Below the pieces are notes generated by a model. It saw nothing but the letters and a program-made list of their open reading frames with translations. It made no database searches and had not been told where the DNA came from. Below, piece by piece: positions 15,937-25,580 of a stretch of DNA of 64,000 nucleotides (position 1 is the first letter of the stretch; every line of letters starts with the position of its first letter). A program made the position numbers and the translations under genes. Origin of the DNA: Curvibacter sp. CHRR-16 (GTDB lineage Bacteria; Pseudomonadota; Gammaproteobacteria; Burkholderiales; Burkholderiaceae_C); NCBI RefSeq assembly GCF_018474005.1, contig NZ_JAHCSH010000004.1, positions 248,001-312,000 on the forward strand, written 5' to 3'.

Positions 15937-18030
15937 TCACTCTGTTGGTGGTGCTGCAGGCTCAAGAATGGGTGGGCGCTCTTCCACTTGCCCGTAGCGG
16001 TACATGAGTGCGGTCTGCACACTGGCAGCTTGCTCTACTTGCCCCCGTGAACTGCGGTAGGTGCCATCAGGCTGCAATATCCAGCTATCCACGCCATCGT
16101 GCAGGTAGGCTACCAAGCATTCATCGACCAAGCGCTGGCGCTGGACAGGGTCTAGCACCGGCCAAGCGACTTCTACGCGGCGCACCATGTTGCGATTCAT
16201 CCAATCGGCACTGGCCAAATACAACTCTTCGTTGTCTTCGACACGGAAGTAAAACACGCGGGAATGCTCCAAAAAGCGCCCAATGATGGAGCGCACACGG
16301 ATGTTGTCACTCACGCCAGGTACTTGGGCTGGCAACATGCAAGCACCGCGCACAATGAGGTCAATCTGTACCCCCTTGGTTCCTGCTGCCATGAGTGAGT
16401 GAATCAAGCGCTCGTCGGTGAGCGAATTCATCTTGACCACGATGCGGGTCAATTTGCCACGCGAGGCTGCTTTGGCCAGTTCATCCACTTTGTCCACCAG
16501 CTTGTCGTGCAAGTGAAAAGGAGCGACCCACAGGCGGCTCATCTTGGGCAACTCGCTCTGGCCAGCCAAATGCACAAACATGTGCTCGATATCGCGAGTG
16601 ATATGCGGGTCTGCCGTGAGGTGGCTGATGTCCGTGTACAGCCGTGCAGTGCGGGGGTTGTAGTTGCCGGTAGAGAGGTGACCATAACGGCGCAAGTGGC
16701 GGCCTTCGCGGCGGGTAACTAGCATGAGTTTGGCATGGGTTTTCAGACCCACCACGCCATACACCACTTGGGCACCGATTGACTCGAGCATTTCTGCCCA
16801 GTTGATATTGGCCTCCTCATCGAAGCGGGCTTTGAGCTCCACCACCACCGTGACTTCTTTGCCACGCCGCACGGCTTCACGCAGCAATTGCATCAATTCC
16901 GAATCAGCGCCGGTGCGGTAGATGGTTTGGCGTATGGCCAGCACATCGGGGTCGTTCACTGCTTCGCGCAAGAAGGCCAGCAAGCCATCAAAACTTTCAA
17001 AGGGCTGGTGGGCAATGATGTCGTGCTCACGCAGTTGTTCAAAGATGGAGCGGTTGCGCTCCATCTGCACCGGAAACGCCGACTTGAATGCTGGAAAGCA
17101 CAGGTCTGCGCGCTTGGCCAAGTCGATGAGCTGTGTTAAACGAACCAAGTTCACCGGGCCAGCCACGCGGTAGAGCGAGCGTTCGGGCAAATGGAACTGC
17201 TGCAACAAAAACTCCGCCAGATCTGGGCTGCAACCCGATGACACTTCCAGTCGCACCGCTTGGCCGTACTGGCGGTGCTCAAGCCCTTCGCGCAAAGCGG
17301 TGCGCAGGTTTTGCACATCATCCTCATCGACCGCCAAATCAGAATGGCGAGTAACACGAAACTGGGAAAACTGCTCCACACTGCGTCCAGGAAACAGGCT
17401 GGCCAAGTGGGCACGGATAACGCTGGAGAGCGAGACAAAATCGGCCTTGCCTTTGCTGCTGACCTTCTCGGGCAACCGTATCAAACGAGGCAACACCCGT
17501 GGCACTTTGACAATGGCAATCTCATTGCTGCGACCAAAGGCATCTTTGCCTGCCAAACGCACGATGAAGTTCAGTGACTTGTTGGCCACTTGCGGAAATG
17601 GGTGCGAGGGATCCAAACCCACGGGCACGAGCAGGGGGCGCACCTCGCGTTCGAAGTACTGGTGCACCCAAGCGCGCTGGGCGTTGTCGCGCTCACCGTG
17701 CGAAACAATGCGGATGCCAGCGCGCTCAAAGGCGGGCATCAGACTGTCGTTGTAGAGCGCATACTGCTGCGCCACCAGCGTGTGCAAGGTATCGGACAAA
17801 GCTTCAAAGCCTGCGGCGGTGTACAGCCCCTTATGGTCTTGCAGTACATAGGCTTCTAGGTGCGGAGCCATGCGCACCTCGAAAAATTCATCCAAATTGG
17901 ATGACACGATGCACAAATAGCGCAGACGCTCGAGCAACGGGGTGTCTGCTCGCACAGCCCAGTCCAGCACACGGCTATTGAAAGCGACAAGGCTATGGTC
18001 TCTGTCCAACAAAGGCCAATGGTTTTTCAT
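15937..18030 (-). CDS. ppk: Polyphosphate kinase 1
   Basis: A 697-residue PPK1, which reversibly builds inorganic polyphosphate from ATP. The N-terminal domain starts RDHSLVAFNSRVLDWA, with SSNLDEFFEVR after it. The autophosphorylated histidine is His432 in LKTHAKLMLV, and the second catalytic histidine is His589 in GRFLEHSRVFYF. The length is normal for the family (E. coli 688). The start at 18030 overlaps the 3' end of the glycosyltransferase gene by 38 bases, a strong sign of cotranscription. A Pho-box array at the head of this gene chain suggests expression in phosphate limitation, matching known PhoB control of ppk elsewhere. Confidence 0.95.
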   Translation of the reverse strand: MKNHWPLLDRDHSLVAFNSRVLDWAVRADTPLLERLRYLCIVSSNLDEFFEVRMAPHLEAYVLQDHKGLYTAAGFEALSDTLHTLVAQQYALYNDSLMPAFERAGIRIVSHGERDNAQRAWVHQYFEREVRPLLVPVGLDPSHPFPQVANKSLNFIVRLAGKDAFGRSNEIAIVKVPRVLPRLIRLPEKVSSKGKADFVSLSSVIRAHLASLFPGRSVEQFSQFRVTRHSDLAVDEDDVQNLRTALREGLEHRQYGQAVRLEVSSGCSPDLAEFLLQQFHLPERSLYRVAGPVNLVRLTQLIDLAKRADLCFPAFKSAFPVQMERNRSIFEQLREHDIIAHQPFESFDGLLAFLREAVNDPDVLAIRQTIYRTGADSELMQLLREAVRRGKEVTVVVELKARFDEEANINWAEMLESIGAQVVYGVVGLKTHAKLMLVTRREGRHLRRYGHLSTGNYNPRTARLYTDISHLTADPHITRDIEHMFVHLAGQSELPKMSRLWVAPFHLHDKLVDKVDELAKAASRGKLTRIVVKMNSLTDERLIHSLMAAGTKGVQIDLIVRGACMLPAQVPGVSDNIRVRSIIGRFLEHSRVFYFRVEDNEELYLASADWMNRNMVRRVEVAWPVLDPVQRQRLVDECLVAYLHDGVDSWILQPDGTYRSSRGQVEQAASVQTALMYRYGQVEERPPILEPAAPPTE

Positions 18031-19045
18031 AGGTATTACTCACCAAATGTTGAGCGAATAGATGGGCACAAGACCCCCATCCAAACTGTAAAGCCCGGCT
18101 GCGCGCTGCGTGGCGCGGTATGGCCAACGCGGCTTGCCAAGCGGTTTTCAAGTCTTCGTGCAACACACCTCCCGCAGCAGGCGAGCCTACCACTTCGAGT
18201 GGCCCCTCTACTGGATAAGCGGCTACGGGTGTGCCACAGGACATGGCTTCGAGCATGACCAGTCCAAAGGTCTCGTGGCGACTGGGCATGACAAACACAT
18301 CGGCAGCAGCGTAGACCTGCGCCAGTTCCGGGCGTGACAACACACCCAACCAGCGCACACTGGGATAGCGCTCGCGCAAGCTGGCCTGTAACGGCCCTAC
18401 CCCACATACCACCTTGGTACCGGGTAAATCCAGCTCTAAAAAGGCTTGGATATTTTTTTCGTACGAAGCGCGCCCTACAAACAGCGACACTGGCCGGGGC
18501 AACAAGCCCAGTTGAGGGCAAGTGCGCGCTTGCTCGGTGTACTGAAACTGCTGTACATCAACCCCATGCGTCCAAGAGCGCAAATTGCCAAACCCCTTGT
18601 GCTGCAATAAACGCAAGACGCTGGGTGTAGGCACCATCACACCAGCAGAGGGGGCATGAAAATGCCGCAGCATGGCGTAGCTGATCCACAAAGGCACTTT
18701 GAGAGCGGCCTGCAACAGCTCGGGAAAACGGGTGTGGTATGCGGTGGTGAAAGCCAGTTTGCGGCGCATGCAATAGCGGCGTGCAGCCCAACCAAGTGGC
18801 CCTTCGGTCGCCAAGTGAATGGCATCGGGCGCAATGCGATCCAAGTACTCGCGCATCAGCACAGCCGGGCGCACGGCCAAATCGATCCCAGCGTAGCCGG
18901 GACAAGGACGTGTTTTGAACAAGAAAGGGTGTATCACCTCGACCTCGATACCGCCTTGGCGCAACTCGCGCACCAGCTCTACCAAGGTGGTCACCACCCC
19001 ATTGACCTGAGGCTCCCACGCATCGGTAACCAAGGCCAACTTCAT
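17993..19045 (-). CDS. agt: GT4 glycosyltransferase, probable diacylglycerol glycosyltransferase (Agt-like)
   Basis: A 350-residue GT-B glycosyltransferase. The acceptor domain opens with MKLALVTDAWEPQVNGVV, and the donor domain carries PVSLFVGRASYEKNI, then FVMPSRHETFGLVMLEAMSCG, the E-x7-E nucleotide-sugar motif of family 4. The start is ATG at 19045, which overlaps the upstream metallophosphoesterase stop (ATGA); the in-frame ATG at 19075 lies inside that gene. In alpha-proteobacteria and marine bacteria the same pair, plcP-agt, remodels membranes in phosphate starvation: PlcP releases diacylglycerol from phospholipids and Agt glycosylates it. I infer that role from the pair and the Pho box. 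A mannosyltransferase acting on another lipid remains possible. Confidence 0.72.
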   Translation of the reverse strand: MKLALVTDAWEPQVNGVVTTLVELVRELRQGGIEVEVIHPFLFKTRPCPGYAGIDLAVRPAVLMREYLDRIAPDAIHLATEGPLGWAARRYCMRRKLAFTTAYHTRFPELLQAALKVPLWISYAMLRHFHAPSAGVMVPTPSVLRLLQHKGFGNLRSWTHGVDVQQFQYTEQARTCPQLGLLPRPVSLFVGRASYEKNIQAFLELDLPGTKVVCGVGPLQASLRERYPSVRWLGVLSRPELAQVYAAADVFVMPSRHETFGLVMLEAMSCGTPVAAYPVEGPLEVVGSPAAGGVLHEDLKTAWQAALAIPRHAARSRALQFGWGSCAHLFAQHLVSNTYEKPLAFVGQRP

Positions 19046-19830
19046 GGTGTGCCCCCACGCACGTAGTGGGACCAATCCACTATTTGCAGGCGACCATCGG
19101 GGTGCTCTACCAAGCCCGTGAGGCTCTCAACCCAATCACCGTCGTTGGCGTACAAAATGCCATCGATATCGCGCAACTCGGCATGGTGGATATGACCACA
19201 CACCACCCCGTCCAGACCACGGGCACGGGCTTCGTGGGCAACGGCCGTTTCAAAGTCGTTGATAAAACTCACGGCTTTTTTCACGCGCAGCTTGAGGTAG
19301 GCCGACAAAGACCAATAAGGCAAGCCCAAACGCGAACGCCAGCGATTGAGGTGGCGGTTCAAGCGCAGGCTAAATTCATAGGCATAGTCGCCTAAGTAGG
19401 CCAGCCACTTGGCGTACTTGACCACGCCGTCGAAATAATCCCCATGCAGTACCCACAAGCGCTTGCCAGTGGCCGTGGTGTGCACAGTTTCACAGACCAC
19501 TTCAATGCCGCCAAAGTGGTGGCCATCGAACTGGCGAGCAAACTCATCGTGGTTGCCTGGCACCAAAATCACGCGGCAGCCTTTGCGGGCACGACGCAGC
19601 AACTTTTGCACAACATCGTTGTGGGATTGGGGCCAAAACCAGCGGCGGCGCAACTGCCAACCATCGACGATATCGCCCACCAAATACAGCACATCGCTGG
19701 GGTGGTGTTTCAAAAAATCCAACAAAGCCTCGGCTTGGCAACCTGCGGTGCCGAGGTGTATGTCCGACACAAAAACGGCACGGTAGCGCGTAGCGCCTGG
19801 TGCGCTATCGTTGTGGTCATCACTGCCCAT
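19042..19830 (-). CDS. plcP: PlcP-type metallophosphoesterase (phospholipase C of lipid remodelling)
   Basis: A 262-residue calcineurin-like phosphoesterase. Metal ligands are in VFVSDIHLG, LVGDIVDGW, VPGNHDEFAR, VLHGDYFDG and VCGHIHHAE. The stretches WFWPQSHNDVVQKLLRRARK, HFGGIEVV and GLPYWSLSAYLKLRVK are, from memory, characteristic of the Sinorhizobium PlcP group rather than of true LpxH, although databases often label them UDP-2,3-diacylglucosamine hydrolases. PlcP hydrolyses phosphatidylcholine or phosphatidylethanolamine to diacylglycerol when phosphate is scarce. Its start overlaps the olsB stop by one base (TAATG) and its stop overlaps the glycosyltransferase start. The neighbours (OlsB, Agt-like, PPK) support this reading; LpxH-like activity is the main alternative. 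Confidence 0.75.
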   Translation of the reverse strand: MGSDDHNDSAPGATRYRAVFVSDIHLGTAGCQAEALLDFLKHHPSDVLYLVGDIVDGWQLRRRWFWPQSHNDVVQKLLRRARKGCRVILVPGNHDEFARQFDGHHFGGIEVVCETVHTTATGKRLWVLHGDYFDGVVKYAKWLAYLGDYAYEFSLRLNRHLNRWRSRLGLPYWSLSAYLKLRVKKAVSFINDFETAVAHEARARGLDGVVCGHIHHAELRDIDGILYANDGDWVESLTGLVEHPDGRLQIVDWSHYVRGGTP

Positions 19831-20666
19831 TACGCCCCCAGAAAGTGCTTGCGGTAGCGTGGGTGCAGATCGTCCAGTCGCATCATGATGGGCAGGTCGG
19901 CACTGTTGAAGTCGGGATCCCAGGCCGGGGCACCCAGCACTTTGGCGCCCAAGCGCAAATAGCCTTTGATCAGCGCGGGGGGCTCTACATCGAGCTGGTC
20001 ATCCACGCCATCCATGGGCAAGGGCATGCGGGGACGCACTTGGTATTCGATGGGTGCCAAATGCGTTTGGCGCACTTTGCGCCAAATGCTGGCCGCCACG
20101 TCAGAACGCACAACCCCGTTGTGCAACATCGGGATGCTGGCGCAGCCCACCATGGTGTCGAGTTGGTTGCGCACCATAAAACCGCCCAGCGCTGTCCACA
20201 AAGCCATGATGACACCACCTTGGCGGTAATCCGGATGCACGCAGCTACGCCCCAACTCCACCATGCGCGAGCGCAAGGCGCGCAAGCGGGTCAAGTCAAA
20301 TTCGGTATCGCTGTAAAAGCTACCAATGCGGTTGGCCTGCACCGGAGTGAGGACGCGGTATGTGCCAACCACTTGCTGGCTTACTTGGTCAAGCACCAAG
20401 AGATGTTCGCAGTAGTTGTCGAACACATCAATATCGTGACCGGGCAGCGTGCTGGGCAATTGCGCTCCCATTTCTGTAGCAAAGACGCTATAGCGCAAGC
20501 GCTGTGCAGCACGAACTTCGTCTTGGTGTTGGGCCCAGCGCACCGCAATCTGAGGCTGCGCATGGGTGCTACCCGCACCTGCCACATGGCCTGCGCTGGG
20601 GCGGTGGCTGGCTAGCGCAATCGGTTGCGGCGTTAGGGCACTAAAGTTCGCTAGTGCAGCTGGCAT
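19830..20666 (-). CDS. olsB: OlsB-like ornithine N-acyltransferase
   Basis: A 278-residue GNAT-fold acyltransferase of the OlsB/haemolysin group, the enzyme that attaches 3-hydroxy fatty acid to ornithine to make lyso-ornithine lipid. Characteristic stretches are RYSVFATEMGAQLP, DVFDNYCEHLLVLD, VVGTYRVLTP, FYSDTEFDL, VELGRSCVHPDYRQGGV and VGCASIPMLHNG. AGGAG lies 7 bases before the ATG. The first 45 residues are a low-complexity leader. The partner OlsA, which adds the second acyl chain, is not in the window. Ornithine lipids lack phosphorus and replace phospholipids in phosphate starvation, which fits the Pho box just upstream and plcP/agt just downstream. Confidence 0.82.
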   Translation of the reverse strand: MPAALANFSALTPQPIALASHRPSAGHVAGAGSTHAQPQIAVRWAQHQDEVRAAQRLRYSVFATEMGAQLPSTLPGHDIDVFDNYCEHLLVLDQVSQQVVGTYRVLTPVQANRIGSFYSDTEFDLTRLRALRSRMVELGRSCVHPDYRQGGVIMALWTALGGFMVRNQLDTMVGCASIPMLHNGVVRSDVAASIWRKVRQTHLAPIEYQVRPRMPLPMDGVDDQLDVEPPALIKGYLRLGAKVLGAPAWDPDFNSADLPIMMRLDDLHPRYRKHFLGA

Positions 20667-20713
20667 CTTGGCTCCTCCACAAGTCAGTTCATGCGCAAGT
20701 GTCGGAAGTGCGC

Positions 20714-20753
20714 ATGACTTCTATGTGGCAGCCAGATGAATGTTTGGTGACAA
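20714..20753 (-). promoter_or_regulatory. Four-half-site Pho box before the olsB-plcP-agt-ppk-sixA operon
   Basis: In the 92-base gap upstream of olsB the minus strand reads TTGTCAC, CATTCAT, CTGCCAC and AAGTCAT at an exact 11-base period. Against the PhoB half-site CTGTCAY these match 6, 5, 6 and 5 of 7 positions. The array ends 47 bases before the olsB ATG, leaving room for a -10 element and a short leader, although no strong -10 hexamer is visible. This is the most extended Pho-type array in the window. Confidence 0.7.
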
Positions 20754-20758
20754 AGATG

Positions 20759-21298
20759 CTAGGACGCCAACCATTTCTGCATAAATCCAGCGGTTCCCAG
20801 CGCTGGATCGAGCGCGTAGTAGGCAAAGCCAAAACGCTCGTAGGCACGCACAGCACCACTGTTGCCGCTGAGCACTTCCAGCGTGAGCTTGCACGCGCCA
20901 CGATCTTGGGCAATCGCCTCGACCAAATCGAGCATGTGGTGGGCCACGCCCATGCCACGCCAGTCGGCCAGTACACCCACATCGTGCACGTTGACCAAGG
21001 GTTTGCAGGCGAATGTGGAAAAGCCTTCCAAGCAATTGACCAGACCCACGGGGGTTTCGTGGCCAGTGGCATCCACCGCAAATGCCAGCACGCTGAACGC
21101 ATGGCTGCGCGCAGCCAACTGCGGCACCAGATTGGCTTTGGCGTAATCACTCAAAGGTTCCCCACCGCCCATGGGGTCGCTGGCATAGGCATCGAGCAAA
21201 TAGACCAAGGCCGCTGCTTGGGCGGGGTCGGCGTAATCGACCTGCTGCACACGGATGCGGTAGCCGCTGCGCTCTGGCACAGGAATAGCACTCATCAC
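20759..21298 (-). CDS. GNAT-family N-acetyltransferase
   Basis: A 179-residue acetyltransferase with the GNAT fold. [20 protein letters not shown] is the acetyl-CoA pyrophosphate loop (Q/R-x-x-G-x-G/A region), and [20 protein letters not shown] is the C-terminal signature. The substrate is unknown. Its start (ATG at 21298, or a second ATG at 21295) overlaps the glmM stop as ATGA, so it is translated from the glmM message. It ends six bases before the Pho-box array that governs olsB, so it belongs to the housekeeping operon rather than to the phosphate one. Confidence 0.85.
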   Translation of the reverse strand: MMSAIPVPERSGYRIRVQQVDYADPAQAAALVYLLDAYASDPMGGGEPLSDYAKANLVPQLAARSHAFSVLAFAVDATGHETPVGLVNCLEGFSTFACKPLVNVHDVGVLADWRGMGVAHHMLDLVEAIAQDRGACKLTLEVLSGNSGAVRAYERFGFAYYALDPALGTAGFMQKWLAS

Positions 21299-22635
21299 GC
21301 GCCTTTCAGGGTATTGGCAATGTGCTGGGCCCAGTGCTGGGCTTGCGCAGCATCGCTGGCTTCTACCATGACGCGCACCAAGGGCTCGGTGCCGCTGGGG
21401 CGAATCAAGACACGGCCTTGCTGGCCCAATGCAGCCTCGGCTTGCGCACGGGCGCTTTGCATGGCGGCGTTGGATGCCCAGTCTTGCCCGGGCTGCAGGC
21501 GCACATTGATGAGGGTTTGCGGAAACAGTGCCACGCCTTGCAGCAACTGCGCCAAGGTCTTGCCACTGCGCACCACCGCTTGTAGCACTTGCAGCGCCGA
21601 TATCAGGCCATCACCCGTGGTGTGCTGATCCAGTGCCAGCAAGTGGCCTGAGCCTTCGCCGCCGAGCAGCCAGCCGCGCTTTTCCAGCTCTTCGAGCACA
21701 TAGCGGTCACCCACCTTGGCACGCACGAACTCCACGCCCTGCTGCTGCAGGGCCACTTGCACGGCCATATTGGTCATCAAGGTGCCCACGGCACCGGGGA
21801 CTTTTTCGCCGCGCTGCAGGCGATCGGCTACCAAGAGATAGAGCAGTTCATCGCCGTTGTACAGACGACCATCGGCATCGACCAACTGCAAGCGGTCGGC
21901 ATCACCGTCGAGTGCGACGCCAAAATGGGCCTGCTGGGTGCGTACGGCCTCGACCAAGGCTTGGGGGTGGGTGGCACCCACGCCTTTGTTGATGTTCAAA
22001 CCATCTGGGGCACAGCCAATCGATACCACTTCCGCCCCCAGCTCGTGGAAGACTTTAGGGGCAATGTGGTAAGCCGCACCGTGGGCTGCATCCACCACCA
22101 CCTTGAGTCCTTTGAAGCTCAGGTCTTTGTCAAACGTGCTCTTGCAAAACTCGATGTAGCGACCTGCGGCATCATCCAAGCGGCGCGATCGGCCCAACTG
22201 GGCTGACTCGGCCCACACGGGCTCGCGCTCCAAGGCCGCCTCGACGTCTTGCTCCCACGCATCAGGCAGCTTGGTGCCTTGAGCGCTGAAGAACTTGATG
22301 CCATTGTCCGCAAACGGGTTGTGGCTGGCGCTGATTACCACCCCGAGACTGGCACGCAAAGCACGAGTCAAATACGCGACTCCAGGCGTGGGCAAAGGCC
22401 CTAGCAGCACCACATCCACGCCTGCTGAGTTGAAACCACTCTCCAAGGCAGACTCCAGCATGTAGCCAGAGATACGCGTGTCTTTGCCAATCAGCACCGT
22501 GGGCTTGCGGCCCGGTTCCTGCTGGCGCAGCACATGGCCCACCGCATGGGCCAAGCGCAACACAAAGTCCGGGGTGATCGGGTATTGCCCCACCGTGCCG
22601 CGAATGCCATCGGTGCCAAAATATTGTCTCGTCAT
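21295..22635 (-). CDS. glmM: Phosphoglucosamine mutase
   Basis: A 446-residue alpha-D-phosphohexomutase that converts glucosamine 6-phosphate to glucosamine 1-phosphate, the second step toward UDP-GlcNAc for peptidoglycan and lipid A. The N-terminus [12 protein letters not shown], the active-site serine loop [17 protein letters not shown], the metal loop [11 protein letters not shown] and the C-terminal phosphate-binding [12 protein letters not shown] are all intact. It lies directly downstream of folP with an 18-base gap, the same order as in E. coli (ftsH-folP-glmM). Confidence 0.97.
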   Translation of the reverse strand: MTRQYFGTDGIRGTVGQYPITPDFVLRLAHAVGHVLRQQEPGRKPTVLIGKDTRISGYMLESALESGFNSAGVDVVLLGPLPTPGVAYLTRALRASLGVVISASHNPFADNGIKFFSAQGTKLPDAWEQDVEAALEREPVWAESAQLGRSRRLDDAAGRYIEFCKSTFDKDLSFKGLKVVVDAAHGAAYHIAPKVFHELGAEVVSIGCAPDGLNINKGVGATHPQALVEAVRTQQAHFGVALDGDADRLQLVDADGRLYNGDELLYLLVADRLQRGEKVPGAVGTLMTNMAVQVALQQQGVEFVRAKVGDRYVLEELEKRGWLLGGEGSGHLLALDQHTTGDGLISALQVLQAVVRSGKTLAQLLQGVALFPQTLINVRLQPGQDWASNAAMQSARAQAEAALGQQGRVLIRPSGTEPLVRVMVEASDAAQAQHWAQHIANTLKGA

Positions 22636-22653
22636 TGCTACTTCCCTCGTTAT

Positions 22654-23541
22654 TTATGGCGCTGTGGCCTTGTTCATGGCGCTGTGCATGGCCTGCCACA
22701 CTTGCAACGCTTGAACCGTCTGGCGCACGTCGTGCACCCGCACGATGTGCGCGCCGCGCTCTACCGCCAGCACGGCGGCCACGACGCTGGGCACCAAGCG
22801 CTCTTCAATGTCCACCTGCGCTGCCGCTTGCGTCACGGCCGCTAGGCTGGACTTGCGCGACCAGCCTGCCAGCACCGCCAGCCCTTGCGGCACTGCTGCT
22901 CGCTGGTGAGCGAGCAGCGCAAAATTTTGCTCCACGGTCTTGCCAAAGCCGATGCCAACATCCACAGCAATTCGAGCCTTATTGACCCCTAGAGCGTATA
23001 AAGACTGGCTAGATTGCTGCAAAAACGATAGCACCTGGGGTACTACATCGCCTTGCATAGGGGCAGCCTGCATGGTTTGCGGTTCGCGGTGCATGTGCAT
23101 CAAGCACACGCCACAACGGGCATGCCCGGCCACCACCTGCGGCCCCTGCAAACCCGAACCATCGCTGTGGCGCAACGCCCACACGTCGTTGATGATGTCC
23201 GCCCCGGCATCGAGCACAGCCTGCATCACCGCAGGCTTGTAGGTATCCACCGAAACAGGAACCCCCAAACGCACGGCGGCTTGCACCACCGGCACAACGC
23301 GGCGCAACTCTTCGTCCAGTGGGACGGGTTGCGCACCCGGTCGGGTGGATTCGCCACCAATGTCCAGCATATCGGCGCCCTGCTCTAGCAACAGTTCGCA
23401 GTGGCGTATGGCGGCATCGCGCATGGCAAAACGCCCGCCGTCGGAAAACGAGTCGGGCGTTGTGTTGACTATCCCCATCACATAGGGGCGGTGCAGGCTC
23501 AGGCTAAAACGCCCAGCCTGCCACTGCAGGGCTTGCTGCAT
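22654..23541 (-). CDS. folP: Dihydropteroate synthase
   Basis: A 295-residue TIM-barrel enzyme that joins p-aminobenzoate to the pterin pyrophosphate in folate synthesis and is the sulfonamide target. Signatures are MGIVNTTPDSFSDGGRF, DIGGESTRPGAQPV, SVDTYKPAV, INDVWALR, DVGIGFGKTVEQNFALL and GWSRKSSLAAV. The length is slightly above the E. coli enzyme (282). It follows ftsH by 15 bases. The segment FLQQSSQSLYALGVNKARI is an ordinary loop of the family. Confidence 0.97.
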   Translation of the reverse strand: MQQALQWQAGRFSLSLHRPYVMGIVNTTPDSFSDGGRFAMRDAAIRHCELLLEQGADMLDIGGESTRPGAQPVPLDEELRRVVPVVQAAVRLGVPVSVDTYKPAVMQAVLDAGADIINDVWALRHSDGSGLQGPQVVAGHARCGVCLMHMHREPQTMQAAPMQGDVVPQVLSFLQQSSQSLYALGVNKARIAVDVGIGFGKTVEQNFALLAHQRAAVPQGLAVLAGWSRKSSLAAVTQAAAQVDIEERLVPSVVAAVLAVERGAHIVRVHDVRQTVQALQVWQAMHSAMNKATAP

Positions 23542-23556
23542 AGCAGGCGGGCTGAC

Positions 23557-25464
23557 TTAAGCGTGGGCTGTTTCGCTGTTCACCGCTGGTGCACCACCGC
23601 TTCCACCACCAGAAGACGGGGTGCGCGGCACAAAGTCTTTGGGTGGTTGTGGTTCACGGCCTTCCATGATGGCGTCCAACTGATCGCTGTCGATGGTTTC
23701 CCAATCGAGCAATGCCTTGGCCATGGCATGCATTTTGTCGCTGTGCTCTTCAATCAAGCGGCGCGCCAAGGCGTACTGCTCGTCGATGATGCGGCGCACT
23801 TCAGCATCAACCTTTTGCATGGTCTGCTCGCTGATGTTGGTGGTCTTGGTGACACTGCGGCCCAAGAACACTTCGCCTTCGTTTTCCGCGTAGACCATGG
23901 GGCCCAAGGCTTCGCTCATGCCGTACTTCATGACCATGTCACGGGCCAAGTTGGTGGCACGCTCAAAGTCGTTGGAAGCCCCGGTGGTCATTTGCTTCAT
24001 GAACACTTCTTCGGCGATACGGCCACCAAACAGCATGCTGATTTGGTTGAGCATGTATTCGCTGTCGTAGCTAAAGCGGTCTTTCTCGGGCAGGCTCATG
24101 GTCACGCCCAAAGCACGGCCACGGGGGATGATGGTCACTTTGTGCACCGGATCGCACTTGGGCAAGAGTTTGCCAATCAGTGCGTGGCCTGCTTCGTGAT
24201 AGGCCGTGTTGCGGCGCTCTTCCTCGGGCATGACCATGCTCTTGCGCTCGGGTCCCATGAAGATTTTGTCTTTGGCCTTCTCAAAGTCCTGCATCTCCAC
24301 CACACGGGCGTTGCGGCGGGCAGCCATCAAAGCGGCTTCGTTGCACAGGTTGGCCAGATCGGCACCGCTCATGCCGGGCGTACCCCGGGCGATGATGTTG
24401 GCGCTGACATCTTGACCGACAGGCACTTTGCGCATGTGCACATTGAGGATTTGTTCACGACCACGGATATCGGGCAGGGTTACATACACTTGGCGATCAA
24501 AACGACCGGGACGCAGCAAAGCGGCATCCAAAATGTCAGGGCGGTTGGTCGCCGCCACGACGATGACGCCGAGGTTGGTTTCAAAACCATCCATCTCCAC
24601 CAGCATTTGGTTGAGGGTTTGCTCGCGTTCGTCGTTGCCACCACCCAAACCGGCACCGCGCTGGCGGCCTACGGCATCGATTTCATCGATGAAGATGATG
24701 CAAGGGGCGTTTTTCTTGGCGTTCTCGAACATGTCGCGCACGCGGCTGGCACCCACGCCAACGAACATTTCCACGAAGTCAGAACCGGAAATACTGAAGA
24801 ACGGCACCTTGGCTTCGCCAGCAATGGACTTGGCCAGCAGGGTTTTACCGGTTCCTGGAGGGCCCACCAGCAGCAAACCCCGGGGAATACGGCCACCGAG
24901 TTTTTGGAACTTGCTGGGGTCTTTGAGGAAGTCCACCACTTCTTTGACTTCTTCTTTGGCTTCGTCACAGCCTGCGACGTCGGCAAAAGTGACGTTGTTG
25001 GTGTTTTCATCGAGCAGACGCGCTTTGCTCTTACCAAAGCTAAAGGCACCGCCTTTGCCACCGCCTTGCATTTGGCGCATGAAATAAATCCACACCCCCA
25101 CCAGCAAGAGCATAGGCCCCCAGCTGACCAGCAAGGTCATGAGGAGGGAGCCTTCTTCACGGGGCTTGACGTCGAACTTGACGCCGTTGTTGATGAGATC
25201 ACCGACCAGACCGCGATCGAGCAGCGGCACATTGGCGTGGATTTTGCGGTCATCGTTGGTGGTGGCAGTGATTTCAATGCCACTGGAACCCTCTTGGATG
25301 ATCGCGCTTTTGATCTGCTTGCTGCGCACTGACTCCAAGAAGTCGGAATACGCGACAGAACCGGCTGATGAGCTGCGGCTCTCGAATTGCTTGAACACGG
25401 TAAATAGCACCAAAGCTACCACCACCCAAACTGCTACTTTTGAAAACCATTGATTGTTGTTCAA
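23557..25464 (-). CDS. ftsH: ATP-dependent zinc metalloprotease FtsH
   Basis: A 635-residue membrane-anchored AAA+ protease that degrades misfolded membrane proteins and regulatory substrates such as LpxC and RpoH. Two transmembrane segments (about residues 10-25 and 108-128) flank the periplasmic part. They are followed by Walker A GPPGTGKT (201-208), Walker [11 protein letters not shown], the second region of homology with [20 protein letters not shown], and the zinc site HEAGH. The start codon is TTG at 25464, with AGGAG 7 bases upstream. Comamonadaceae FtsH N-termini (NNQWFSK) match this choice. The C-terminus is Gly/Ser-rich. Confidence 0.97.
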   Translation of the reverse strand: MNNNQWFSKVAVWVVVALVLFTVFKQFESRSSSAGSVAYSDFLESVRSKQIKSAIIQEGSSGIEITATTNDDRKIHANVPLLDRGLVGDLINNGVKFDVKPREEGSLLMTLLVSWGPMLLLVGVWIYFMRQMQGGGKGGAFSFGKSKARLLDENTNNVTFADVAGCDEAKEEVKEVVDFLKDPSKFQKLGGRIPRGLLLVGPPGTGKTLLAKSIAGEAKVPFFSISGSDFVEMFVGVGASRVRDMFENAKKNAPCIIFIDEIDAVGRQRGAGLGGGNDEREQTLNQMLVEMDGFETNLGVIVVAATNRPDILDAALLRPGRFDRQVYVTLPDIRGREQILNVHMRKVPVGQDVSANIIARGTPGMSGADLANLCNEAALMAARRNARVVEMQDFEKAKDKIFMGPERKSMVMPEEERRNTAYHEAGHALIGKLLPKCDPVHKVTIIPRGRALGVTMSLPEKDRFSYDSEYMLNQISMLFGGRIAEEVFMKQMTTGASNDFERATNLARDMVMKYGMSEALGPMVYAENEGEVFLGRSVTKTTNISEQTMQKVDAEVRRIIDEQYALARRLIEEHSDKMHAMAKALLDWETIDSDQLDAIMEGREPQPPKDFVPRTPSSGGGSGGAPAVNSETAHA

Positions 25465-25580
25465 GCGACGCTCCTATCTGCGCACAAAAGTGCCATGCGT
25501 ATCTGTGGGCCATTGTAGGCTTTTCAAGCCCTCAGGGGCTTGCGCCAAGTCGTAACGCCCAGAAAAAATGAGGCCTTCGG

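Noticed and set aside
19042..19830. Calling the metallophosphoesterase LpxH for lipid A synthesis
   Set aside because: Its internal motifs and the olsB/agt/ppk neighbours fit PlcP better. The lipid A genes sit in a different cluster 17 kb away. LpxH-like function is kept as an alternative.
22985..23040. A possible third copy of the 18-bp repeat inside folP (GCAAAAACGATAGCACC)
   Set aside because: Only the GATAGCA end matches. The protein segment aligns to ordinary dihydropteroate synthase with no unusual peptide, so it is not counted.
23401..25332. A 643-codon plus-strand frame opposite ftsH
   Set aside because: FtsH is beyond doubt on the minus strand. The opposite frame is a codon-bias shadow.
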